Source of the DNA: Mariannaea sp. PMI_226
Taxonomy: Eukaryota; Ascomycota; Sordariomycetes; Hypocreales; Nectriaceae
DNA: 64,000 nucleotides
Assembly: GCA_024336345.1 (NCBI GenBank)
Contig: JANFOG010000003.1
Location: 3,540,501 to 3,604,500, forward strand
Direction: 5' to 3'
A program made the position numbers and the translations under genes. This document shows positions 23,929 through 34,205 of the stretch, in pieces; position 1 is the first letter of the stretch, and each line of letters starts with the position of its first letter. The notes under the pieces were generated by a model. It worked only from the letters and a program-made list of their open reading frames with translations. It searched no databases and was not told the origin of the DNA.

Positions 23929-25121
23929 ATGCCTCCTGCGCCGAACCCTAATCTGCCTCTGCAGGAGAGGCTGCTGGCTCTCGCCAAAACCCTGCAATGT
24001 ATGTGCAGCTTCCCCTTCTTCTGAATTCCTTACGGGGGCAGCTATTTACTGACCTGGTCACAGTCGCATGGTTTGCTGGGTATGTAGAATGAGATTCATC
24101 CCACTTTCTTTCACCCGGCCAGTTCCGCCCTGACGCAGGAGAGCCTCACGACAATCTACGAATGCGATATCCGCGCTCGCAGCTCTGGCCTTGCTCCAGC
24201 CCTTGTTAGCTTTTGACTGCGTCTCGGCACACTGTAAAATGAAATCCATGTAGGATGTAGTGCTAACATGTTCCACCTTCAGACACCTCACTCTTATCCT
24301 CGCTACCTTCCGATACAGCTTCTCTTGGCTGGGCATGAACTACTACGGTGGCATGGCCCAATTCTGCTACCGCATTTCCTTCCTAGCCGCCGCTCTCACA
24401 TATGGCATTGTTGTCTACAAGACCCAGCGTGCCCGCGCGAAGACCAACACCCGAGCTCCCGGTGGCTACATCGGCCTTCTTGCTGATGAGAATGTTCAGT
24501 ATCTCGGTAGGTTCTACCCTGATATGCGACCCGTACACCTCTCACTTTGCTAACCACCACCTTCAAGCCATGGCTTTGGTCTGGCTCTTCTCTCCCCAGT
24601 ACCCCCTCGCCCTCCTGCCTTACTCTATCTACTCAATCTTCCACGTCGCTACCTATACTCGCGCGAACTTGATTCCCACCATCATGGCACCCAAGCCTGC
24701 CTCCGAAGCCGACGGTGCTTCTTCCCCCAACAGCCGCAGGACCGTTCAGAGCCCTCTGGCCGATAAGATTGGCTCGTTTGTCAAGGAATACTACGACGCC
24801 TCCATGTCTGTCGTGGCTAGCCTCGAAATTTTCCTGTGGTTCCGCATTTTCCTGTCCGCTATCCTCTTCCAGCGTCGATCTTGGATCCTCATTGTTCTGT
24901 ACACTGCTTTCTTGCGTGCCCGCTATGCCCAGAGCTCCCATGTTCAGACCTCCTTTAAGCACTTGGGTGCTCGCGTCGACTCCCTCGTTGGTGCCCAGGG
25001 CACCCCTCCTGCCGCTCGTCAAATCTGGGGCACTATCAAGGATACTTCCAGGCAGTTCCACGATGCCACCGACGTCGGCAAGTACATCAGCGGTGCTGGA
25101 CCCGCCAAGAAGACGACCTAA
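23929..25121 (+). CDS. pom33: TMEM33/Pom33 family membrane protein, 4 exons with a 16-nt micro-exon
   Basis: Exons 23929-23998, 24064-24079, 24283-24506 and 24568-25121 join in phase to 287 residues. The junctions give LAKTLQFAWFAGHLTLIL, which only the 16-nt second exon supplies. Four or so hydrophobic segments, the HLTLILATFRY block, YPLALLPYSIYSIFHV and a C-terminal amphipathic region are typical of the TMEM33/Pom33/Tts1 family. In yeasts these proteins shape the tubular endoplasmic reticulum and help nuclear pore assembly. The family is conserved, so this gene marks a housekeeping block with the two genes to its right. Confidence 0.85.
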
Positions 25122-26120
25122 GAGGCAATACGCTCCCGCACGACCGAGACAATTTATTTAGTGCGTCGAACCGATTACCCCGCAAGGGATTAAATGAAAA
25201 TGAGATATGACAAGAACGGATCACGACTTCGCGCAAATAACTCAGGCTGCAATTCCAGCGGAGTTCAACATGAAGCACCGTCTTAGCGATGGACAAAGAG
25301 TGAGGGAGGAGGACACAGATGCAGAAACGATGGGTAGGGGAGCCGAGAAAAGGAAGACAGCTTGGTCTTCGTGTTAGATGAATTGCTTTCATTGATTTGG
25401 GGGATCTTTTATCTTGTATGGCTGTTCTCGACACAACTGGAAGCTGTTTTGCTGGCCAGAATTAGGACTCGTCTGTATGCTTTTGGGATTAGGGTTTTTG
25501 GTTGGGAATGGGAGAGGTGGGATACGCGACGATGGATGGGTTCTCCCTGGTGTTGGGGTAATGTTGCATCTTTCTGGGTCTCAATTGAGCCCTAGCAAAC
25601 CCAGCATCTAATGTATTCTACAGATTATTTTCAAGGTCAGTCTGTGCATGAGACGTGGTTCGGCGAGTGATTGCTGGGGCCCTTCTTCGTGTAGCAGGGT
25701 AGTTGATATTTCAATTCAACGACGGTTGCTGATACTAGTGTTGTCGTGAAATTTGCGGCTTATCGATTCCGTGTTGCCCATGTTGGGTTGGTGGACAACG
25801 CTTGGATGTTGATGGAGAAGCTTGGGTGATGTCAATGATGCTGATGATGCTTATGATGTTTAGGTACTTTAGGTGGGTACTTTAGGGACCTAAGCTTGAA
25901 GTGGGGCTGTTCAACCATGACGTCGTCCAGCACAGTAGATAGACAGAGCTTGGCCACTTCCAGCCACATAAATGTACCATGGGAGCAGTCGGCGAGACAA
26001 GGCACCACGTGAAGCAATTCATTCTCTCACACGACCATCAGGAGTCCTAAGAAGAATTTAATCTGTAAATTTGACTACAAATAATTTCCGAGAGGCTCAC
26101 AGCCTCTGGTCTGAACGAAT
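25122..26120. other. Intergenic region, 25122-26120
   Basis: It holds the 3' flank of the Pom33-like gene and the promoter of the PTEN-like gene. A run of GATGCTGATGATGC-type repeats lies at about 25825-25860. No gene is seen. Confidence 0.5.
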
Positions 26121-27990
26121 ATGGCTTCGTTGCTTAGACAGATCGTCGCCGGTCCTCGAGCTCGACACCCTGAGGCGGGACTGGATCTGTGCTATGTCAC
26201 GGATAATATCGTCGCTACGTAAGGCTTTACCAATTCCGCATCTTCCGTCTTCGCTGCCTGCCCACTCAAGAAGCCAGGATATGAAGAAAAAGAAAAATTA
26301 TTGATGAGAATCTCTTTGTAGATCTGGTCCATCCCAGACCTACCCGCAGCTAGCATATCGAAACCCTCTTGACCAGCTCGTCAACTTTCTCGACTCGAAA
26401 CATGGCCAGGACTGGGCGATTTGGGAGTTTCGTGCTGAGGGCACAGGATACCCCGACGATGCCGTCTACAACCGCATTAGGCATTACCCGTGGCCCGACC
26501 ACCACCCGCCACCGTTTCGATTGATACCCTTGATCATGGCAAGCATGCGCAACTGGCTACATGGCGGGGGACTGGATGATACACATCCTCGATCGCCTGC
26601 CGATGGGAAAGGCTTGGCTGAAGATAAGGCGCTGAGAGAAGAGAGACGAAAGAAGCGGGTGGTAGTTGTCCATTGCAAAGCTGGCAAGGGAAGGAGTGGC
26701 ACCGCCAGTTGCAGCTATCTCATCGCCGAGGAAGGCTGGAAACCCGAAGATGCCCTCGCACGATTTACTGAACGGCGTATGCGCCCCAAGTTTGGCGCTG
26801 GTGTCACCATTCCCTCTCAGCTTCGCTGGATAAGCTACGTCGACCGCTGGACACGAAACGGCAAGAAATATATCGATCGTTCAATTGAGATTGTCGAGAT
26901 TCACGTCTGGGGTCTGCGAAGCGGTGTCAAGATCAATATTGAAGGGTTTGCAGACGAAGGGAAAAGAATACAAGTTCTTCACACCTTTCAGAAGTCGGAG
27001 CGCATCATTATCGACAGTACTGAACCAGAAGAGGGAAGCTTGAGTGATTTGATATGGGAAATGGCTGGATATACCGTCAGCAAAGTTAAAACTTCTCCGG
27101 AGGATGCCGATCTTGCCAAGATCACGAATCCTCCTGGGAAAGGTACGAGCACCGAGACGGCGGGAGATGATCAGGGTACTTCAAAACTATCCAAGACAAT
27201 GGGCCGTGCGACGTCTATCAAGAAACGGGGCACAGATCTCCTACATCGGGTTTCTGTGTCAGCCCCGAAGCAGCATCCCGATGAGAAGAGCAAAGCCAAG
27301 GCTGCTAATAAGGACAGCGCATCTTCCTCCAAATCAGATGTCAACGGCGAATCAGATCCCGAACCGGGCGGCATGGCCGTCATCCTGAAGCCGACGGAGC
27401 CTGTCCAGATCCCCAACAGCGATGTCAATATTGCAGTGGAACGCCGCAATAAGACGCACAAGAGCATGGGGCTTACCATGGTTACGGCTGTCGCTCACGT
27501 TTGGTTTAACACCTTCTTTGAAGGACAAGGGCCAGAGCAACATGGCAAGCCCTTGAACAGTGGCATCTTCGGTATTGAGTGGAACGCGATGGACGGCATT
27601 AAAGGTTCAAGTCGCAAAGGGACACGCGCCTTTGATCGCATGGCAGTTGTTTGGAGAACCGCGGGGACGAGCGGCGAAGAAATTGAGGATCAGATCGAAC
27701 GTGGCGAAATAGTCGTGGAGCCTGGTGAGGACGAACCTGTACCGCAAACCACAGCTGCGAACTGGCAGGGCACTGGGCAAATAGGATCTGGATATTTGGA
27801 AAGAGACCTTGGCTTACGAGTTCAGAGTCCCGACAGTGCCGGCGTCAGCAAGGCCAGCAGCATCATGACCATGGACGACAATGGGGCAAAGCGCAAGGAT
27901 CTGGTAAACGATGACAAGGCAATGGAAGGTGTTAAGACAAGCGGCCCATCGGGAGAGGAGTTGCCACCGAGTCCTCACAAACGCAAGTGA
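26121..27990 (+). CDS. tep1: PTEN/Tep1-like phosphoinositide 3-phosphatase, 2 exons
   Basis: Exons 26121-26218 and 26322-27990 give 588 residues. The N-terminus MASLLRQIVAGPR..LDLCYVTDNI matches the fungal PTEN start. The active-site P-loop is HCKAGKGRSG at residues 150-159 with nucleophile C151 and R157; the two lysines are those that give PTEN its PIP3 specificity. RHYPWPDHHPPPF carries the WPD-like loop. A C2-type domain follows, interrupted by a Ser/Lys-rich low-complexity insert (around residues 300-410). PTEN enzymes remove the 3-phosphate of PIP3 at membranes and oppose PI3-kinase signalling. The insert between WPD and P-loop is longer than in animal PTEN. Confidence 0.9.
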
Positions 27991-28496
27991 AGCCCGATTG
28001 CATCCCGACATAGTCAGATGGTGGATGTGAGAAGGGAGCGCGAAGCTAGTGGAGGGGGAACATGGGAGTGGGAGTGAGTGGTGGATAATACATGAGACAA
28101 GGTTCTGAAATGGTCATTTAGTTGCAAATACACGGTGGTGGTGCATGAGAAGCATTGTATACTGTTTTCAAACTCGGAAATATAAAATTCAATACACGGC
28201 ATTGATGATGCACTACAATGAGAAGTCAATTCGTGGCGAAGTTCACCTTGACATGACAAGTGCGCGGATATCAAGCTCTCTCAGTAGAAACACACGAAGC
28301 TGTTGCCACCTAATCTGAGTATCGACTGCAGATTCATGCAAAGCCTGCAGTCTCATGGGAAGGAGGAAATGGTCAGTTTCTCTAAAATCGAACGAGTAAC
28401 AACGGCGATGGGTCGGGTATCATTATTTGCTAGACTAAGGATCTAAGATATGTGAACAAGATCATGAGGGACGGGGTGAAACGAGGCTATTTTACA
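27991..28496. other. Intergenic region between converging genes, 27991-28496
   Basis: It contains the 3' flanks of the PTEN-like gene and the Ctk2 gene. No coding signal or repeat stands out. Confidence 0.5.
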
Positions 28497-29908
28497 TTAG
28501 TGATGCCTCCCTCGTCCCCGATAATGACCTTCGCCCCTATGATATGGTCCCCCGCGCCGATGATCGCCCCTGTCCCGACGGCCGTGACCATGATATCCTC
28601 CTCGATAGCCATGAGAATGGTCATGTGGCGGATGCTGGGGTGGTGGAATTGGCTCCTCGACTTCGACTTCGTATTCTTCGAACTCCTCCTTATAGTATTG
28701 TGCGACGGTATCTTGTTCCTGTCGAGCTGCGTCAGGGTCAAACACGAAGCGCATTGTTCCGTCTTGCCCGCGTGCCGTCCTCCGCCCTGAGGCATCTCCA
28801 GGCAATGAAGACGTCGTCGCAGGTGACGTTTCCGAGGCTGGAGTAGATGGCTGTGGGTCCTCAACTTCGCATTTTTGGCAGAAAAAGAGGTATCGAGGCT
28901 CAAATGCCTTCTCTAGATCATTATTGAGCCGGATCTTGATGTCGATGATCTTGTTTAAGTCGAACTGTGTGCCAAGCTTTGTGGATTTGGGATGCTGCGC
29001 ATATAGATCGAGAATGTCCAACATTGTCTCCATGACGGCGGCACGATGGTACTGGGGCCTGTTTTTGGCAAACGCCTGAACCTTTTCGAGATGTTCCTCT
29101 CGCATCAAAGCCGTGAGCTCTACCAAGGCCATGACCATGGAGAAAGTCGTGCGCTTGATGGGTACGAACGTCTTGTACATGTCAATAGACATGGCATATG
29201 CGGTTGTGAAGAAGTCATTGCCTCCCTCCTTTCCTAGTATACTCCGAACAACTTTGACGAGCAATTCTTGGGGATAGCGAGTTCGGAAGTCGAACCCGAT
29301 GGTCTCGAGAATGAGGCGCTCAAGACAAATGATGATTTTGCCCGGGGACTCGAATATCTAGCTCAGTTAGCCACAAAGAGTCTCTGCATGACAGGCTAGT
29401 TTATGGGAGAAATCTTTACACTATCGTCTGGGGCCACCGGCTTCTCCGGGTTCTTGACGTTGTACGCGGCCGCAAGAATCTCCTTGGACTTCTTGATTGT
29501 ATCCGCCACTTTGCATGCCACGAAGAGAGAGGCCAGAGCTGCGTCCTGGTAGTTATACTCGGCATCTCTAAAGGCGAGTCGAAACTTGTGAAAGTAGGTA
29601 CATGCGGTATCGAACGTTCGGACGGGTCTGATAAAGGTGTTAAAATGGCGCCACAGAGATGCGGAGAGATTCAGTGTATGTACGCACAGTTGCAGATACT
29701 CTCTGACATTATCAATTAGTTGCACACCCTGCAGCCGATAACTGTCCTGTCGCGCAGGGTCACAGCCATTCTCTTTGAGAAGGCGTCGGACTCTTAATTC
29801 CGTCGTGTACTGATTTGAACTGGAGATATATCCAGGGTGAGGACCAATCTTGGCAACGTCCCCATTTGCATTTGCGTTTGCTGGCTCGTTCGAGGCCGAC
29901 GGCGCCAT
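28497..29908 (-). CDS. ctk2: CTD kinase I cyclin-like subunit Ctk2, 2 exons
   Basis: Exons 29420-29908 and 28497-29357 give 449 residues. The N-terminal two thirds form a cyclin fold, with YLQLCVHTLNLSASLWRHF and the DAALASLFVACKVADT helix of the cyclin box, continuing over the splice as DDS|IFESPGK. The C-terminus is disordered, acidic, then rich in Gly/Arg/His (GYRGGYHGHGRRDRGDHRRG). Ctk2 partners the kinase Ctk1 and Ctk3 to phosphorylate Ser2 of the RNA polymerase II C-terminal domain during elongation, and acts in the nucleus. The RGG-like tail, which could contact RNA, is absent from the short yeast protein as far as I recall. Confidence 0.85.
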
Positions 29909-30759
29909 GGCTCCACGCCGAGGCTGACGGCGAGTACCGAGAAGGATGATTCGCAGTGCTTGTCGGCTTGAATAAAACTTAACAAAAGGAATCTCTGAGC
30001 AATGATCCTTGTTTGATTCTTGAATATACGATCGAATCGAAGCGTCTTAAAGTATTCGAAGTCGTGGGTATCGGGCCTTAGGGGATCGGAATTGCGATTG
30101 AGACTTCGAGTGTCGCGGAGACGAGGGTTGTATGGTACAGAAGCGATATTTTGATGTTGATATTCTTGGCGCTTCCAAGGATCAAGTATCACTCGTCGCG
30201 AAGGGCCTGCGTTGGTGTCAAGAGAGAGATCTTCAAAAAGTTTTGCTGTGATGATGTTGATGCAAGGATTCCCCAAGACGCCAAAGCTGTGTTGAAAAGG
30301 CGGCCCCACGGGCCATCCACTATCCGCTATTAAGTACGTACCTCGCCCACAGTCGACCAGTCCTACTACCTACTTAGATCCCATAATTTAGATACCACCT
30401 AAGTCTGTTTTATGCTCTCCCGTAATAGGAGCTTCGAATAAATACCAGAATAATTATCGGCATATAATTATTTATGGTCAAGTAGAAGTCGTGTTATTGG
30501 GAAACTAATCAAGTCTAGGCTAATCGAGATACAGCTCAAGGTGCGTAGGTGCGTCTCTGACGTGAGTTATCTAGCATAGACACCTCAAATACTAAAGAAG
30601 AAGAACAGTCGCTGACATCACAAGACGATAATACCACTGAGAGACACAATACCACTTTCGTGGCTAGCCTTGAACCCCCAAGCCAGGCTTGATTGTCCAA
30701 CTGTGATTGCTATTTGGGGTGCCTCTCCTTGTAATTCATCATTAATCTGCATTGAAAAA
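29909..30759. other. Intergenic region, 29909-30759
   Basis: It holds the promoter of the Ctk2 gene and the 3' flank of the methyltransferase gene. A 171-codon minus-strand ORF overlapping the Ctk2 start (29794-30309) is out of frame with it and judged a shadow. The stretch becomes AT-rich past 30350. Confidence 0.5.
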
Positions 30760-32243
30760 TCAAGCCTCAGGCTTCCGGCCATAGACTGAGCAACTGTTTT
30801 ACGAATGAATTAGCATTTAGCTCGAGAAAAAAAGGAGTTTTCTTACATTGGCCAATAGGCATGAATCCTTGGGTTGTTAAAATCATTTCTCAGATCGACC
30901 AGAAACACTTCAACTTCCTCGCGACTCCAGCCCAGGCTCCTCGTAAATGGGGCCATGGTCAGAGCCTCAAGAGCAAGGCTCGCGTTGACATTGTTCCAAG
31001 TGCCTAGTTCCTTGTACTTCTTGTCCTTGGGCCAGCGGTTAGTTGGCCATTTGAATCGCGTCTCGACGACGTCGACAAATCCAATCTCGGCCATGATGTC
31101 CTTGAATCTGTTCGTTCTCTCAAACGAGCGCCCCAACTTGATAGCTGCTTCATCTAAGAGTTCGCACCATTTGAAGAGTGTGTGGTCTTTAGTGAGTGTT
31201 CCGTCATCGCACCCCATCGTCACATCTACCTCCTGCAATTCAACATAGCCTCCCGGAGCAAGGTTTCTACTTTAGTTTAGAACCACTATAAAAACTCATG
31301 CTGGTTACCAATATGGCTTACTTGAAAATCTTCTCGAGGTATGATGTCCAATTTTGAACACTAAAATTCATGAATCTGCTGTGGATGTAATCGAACGGCT
31401 GAGAATAAGTCCAATCCTCGTCAATATCGTCAATTTCGAATGTAACATTGGGTGGGACGCTGTTTCTCAAGTTATTAACTTTGGCTGTATCTCCAAAATA
31501 TACCAGCAAGAATTTTCATACAAACTGGGTTGCGAAGGCGACAAATCAACGCCGATGACCTATAAGATAGTCCACGGGTCAGATCAAGTTCCTAAATTTT
31601 GAACGAGCTTGTCACCTCAGCATCAGGATGCTCATCGCCAAAGTCGATTGCCCAGACTCCAGTACCAGTTCCCAAGTCAAGAACACGCTTGGCCTTGGAG
31701 CCAGGAAGATTTGGGGGGCTTAGACCGAGCCTGTCGTGGAAAGTAAGAAGACACAAATTGTGCTGGAGGTCTATTCAATGTGAGACCAAATTAAGAGGTA
31801 TTCTCTTGTTTGGACTTCGAGGGGGCTAAAACACGTACCAAGTCTCTCGTTTTCTTGTGCATCATTGGGAAGATTATATTCTATATTCAAAAGCAATGTC
31901 AGTTGGCTTATACTTCATTTCTACACTACAACCTTCCAGGGTAACGTACTGCCGTCCTTATATCGGTGATATGTTCTCCCATTCTCATGTCGATAATCGA
32001 GAATAGAACTTCTCAGACTCTCAGTTGACGAGGCTGCGTCCTGGAAATATCGTTTGCATTTAATAACTGTCAAGCTTTTGAAATCGACAAGGTATGGTGC
32101 GTACTGGACCAAGGGACGAGTCGGCCTCATCGAGGATCTCCACGACAGGTTAGAATAATAATGCTAGGTCCATGTAGGGGCCTGTGGCTTGAACAAACAT
32201 TATCGTCGGGGGCAACAATCGGATCAGCTTCAACAGTCGCCAT
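30760..32243 (-). CDS. LaeA-like SAM-dependent methyltransferase, 9 exons
   Basis: Exons in transcript order: 32199-32243, 32105-32137, 31950-32040, 31839-31880, 31616-31770, 31522-31559, 31322-31459, 30847-31266 and 30760-30793, all in phase, giving 331 residues. The SSILDYRHENGRTYHRYKDG opening, the SAM-binding motif I VLDLGTGTGVWAIDFGDEHP, VIGVDLSPSQP, the IHSRFMN block and the terminal CSVYGRKPEA are characteristic of the fungal LaeA-like family. LaeA itself is a nuclear velvet-complex regulator of secondary metabolism; most paralogues are uncharacterised or tailor metabolites. No core biosynthetic gene is nearby. Exons of 33-45 nt were placed by phase and family fit, so their exact ends carry some doubt. 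Confidence 0.82.
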
Positions 32244-32644
32244 TTTGCGAAAATCTCTCTTTCCAGCAAATGTCTCTGGGGGAATGGTGTGTGTTGCCAG
32301 GTTTCTCTTCCTTCAGGAGGGGAACAACCACCGATTTAAATACCGCGAGCCCTGGTCCAAGCAGCTGGCCTCGGTTAAAGACACTGCATCACATTGCATT
32401 GTTTTCTCTTTCCCTGTGGATAATTCTACAAGGATGTCAACCAACATGTTAACCAACACAATATGTTCAGTTGTGCCGTTTGGGCGTCGCCGGGATTGGG
32501 CCCGATTGGGTGATTGTCCGTGTGTACGTACCCCGCCTGGGAACAAATCTGGTAGACACCTTCTTCACTCAGTACCATCCCGCGACAGGGTATGTAGGGT
32601 TAAAGAGGTAGGTAAGGTAAGAATGGTTCCATGGGTAAAGTTAG

Positions 32645-32694
32645 TGTATATATATATATATATATATATTATGTATGTGTGTCTGTGTGTGTGC
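32645..32694. repeat. TA then GT dinucleotide microsatellite
   Basis: About 25 bp of alternating TA followed by an imperfect GT run, about 400 bp upstream of the methyltransferase start. Confidence 0.9.
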
Positions 32695-34104
32695 ATTATA
32701 TCTCTGATCTCCCTCATTCGTCAAGGATGTTTTCCAAACACAAAACAGGACAGGCAATACTCAGACTAATCATAGAGATAGGAAGGACTAGGACTCTCTC
32801 AGGAGGCAGAGTTATTGTTTAATGTTGGGTTCGGATTCTGTTTAAACTTTGATATAGAGTCAAGAGAGAATCGGTAAGCCCTCTGCGTACGATGTAATCA
32901 CTATGTCGCTAGTAGTTATCATTGTAGATAGAAGTCCAGCGAGATATGATAGGTAGGCTGCGTTCCCGGTTCTGTTGTGGAGAGCGCTAAGACCTGTTTA
33001 TATAACCCTTGAATGGTCTGCTTGCCAGCAATTGATCGGTCCGTCCTCGACTGCATCGTGTAAATTGACTACATAACACAGCAGACGAGATTATCTTCTT
33101 AAGTGATGGTATAATTTTCCTCATTCTCATTTGAGCTATTATTTGCTCTTTCACTTCATATATCCTCTGGCTCATTCAATTGACTATCGCTCTGTTCCCA
33201 TACGGAGTTATGGTAGTGTTGTTAATCCAAACGCCAATCTTTCGCATACAGAGTAATCCATCAGCTGTTTATGGGTGTAATTTTCTCCCAACCAAAATAC
33301 CAGTCAATTAAAGCGCGCTTTTCACCGCTGGCTTACATGAGATGGAAACTTCCTAAATTAGAGGTATGTTGCCTGCGCTAACCTTAGCCTTGTCAAAACC
33401 CTCCCTGGAAAACAAATCAGGGAAAAAAGAGGTCCAACAAAAAGAAAAGAAACAGGACCAGACCAGTAATCGAAATTTGAAGGACGATATATAAACACTT
33501 AAGAGAGACATCTTAACGTAAGAAAGGACACGTATTCCTGAAGTTGCTTTTGACCAGAGTTGAGTAAGCTATCAACGAATGGGTGAAAGATAGGGACCAC
33601 CCGACCCATTGACAAAATAAGTAATTATAGGTATACTGTTCATATACGAAAGCACAGGTTCGCCTTTACTTACGACGAAGGCTAAGAACTAGGTATAGAG
33701 ACTAATATGTTTTGGAACGTGAATTACTCCTAGAGCTAAGCCCCTTCCCACAGCATTCGTGGTCCTTGATTCAGAGCATGATTCTTGCGCTCAGAATTTT
33801 TTAGCGCCAAGTCGAGCATCAAAGTCTCCGCACACTGACACATTGATATAAAGCCACCCTCTAGTGATCTGCATTTATTTCCCCTGGGGCCACCAAATCA
33901 AGAGCTAGGCTCGGGGATGTGTTCGGAAGCCATGTTTTGGACCTTCCGTTGCCCTGATGACGGGAGTGGCTGGCCCTGGCTTATGTAACCGGGTGGGTGG
34001 GTCTCGTCAGCTCCGTTCCACGTACCGCACCTATCAAGTAAGAGGGCAGGCGACCGACCCCTTCGTATTCCCGTTACTGTGCACGCTTATCGTATCCCTT
34101 CTTA

Positions 34105-34138
34105 CCTGTCCTGTCCTGTCCTGTCCTGTCCTGTCCTG
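34105..34138. repeat. CCTGT pentanucleotide repeat, about 6.8 units
   Basis: Perfect CCTGT units lie in the leader or extreme N-terminal frame of the acyltransferase gene, followed by degenerate CTGTT units. A 5-bp unit changes the frame on each slippage event, which argues that it is untranslated. Confidence 0.9.
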
Positions 34139-34205
34139 CTTCCTGCTCTGTTCTGTTCTGTTTCTTGACAACCCGACAAAAAACTTCGCCTGCACCTCTC
34201 TCTGC

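Larger units (their letters stand above)
32244..34205. other. Intergenic region between divergent genes, 32244-34205
   Basis: It contains the promoters of the methyltransferase and acyltransferase genes, a TA/GT microsatellite and a CCTGT repeat. Other ORFs are short. The part from 32800 to 33900 is AT-rich and featureless to me. Confidence 0.5.

Noticed and set aside
24633..25061. 142-codon minus-strand ORF overlapping the Pom33-like gene
   Set aside because: It is an antisense shadow of a conserved exon.
29794..30309. 171-codon minus-strand ORF across the Ctk2 start
   Set aside because: It is out of frame with Ctk2, covers its promoter and shows no domain.
33957..34205. 83-residue N-terminal extension of the acyltransferase
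   Set aside because: It is encoded across a 5-bp microsatellite and gives a Cys/Leu/Ser-rich run unlike the family; probably 5' UTR.
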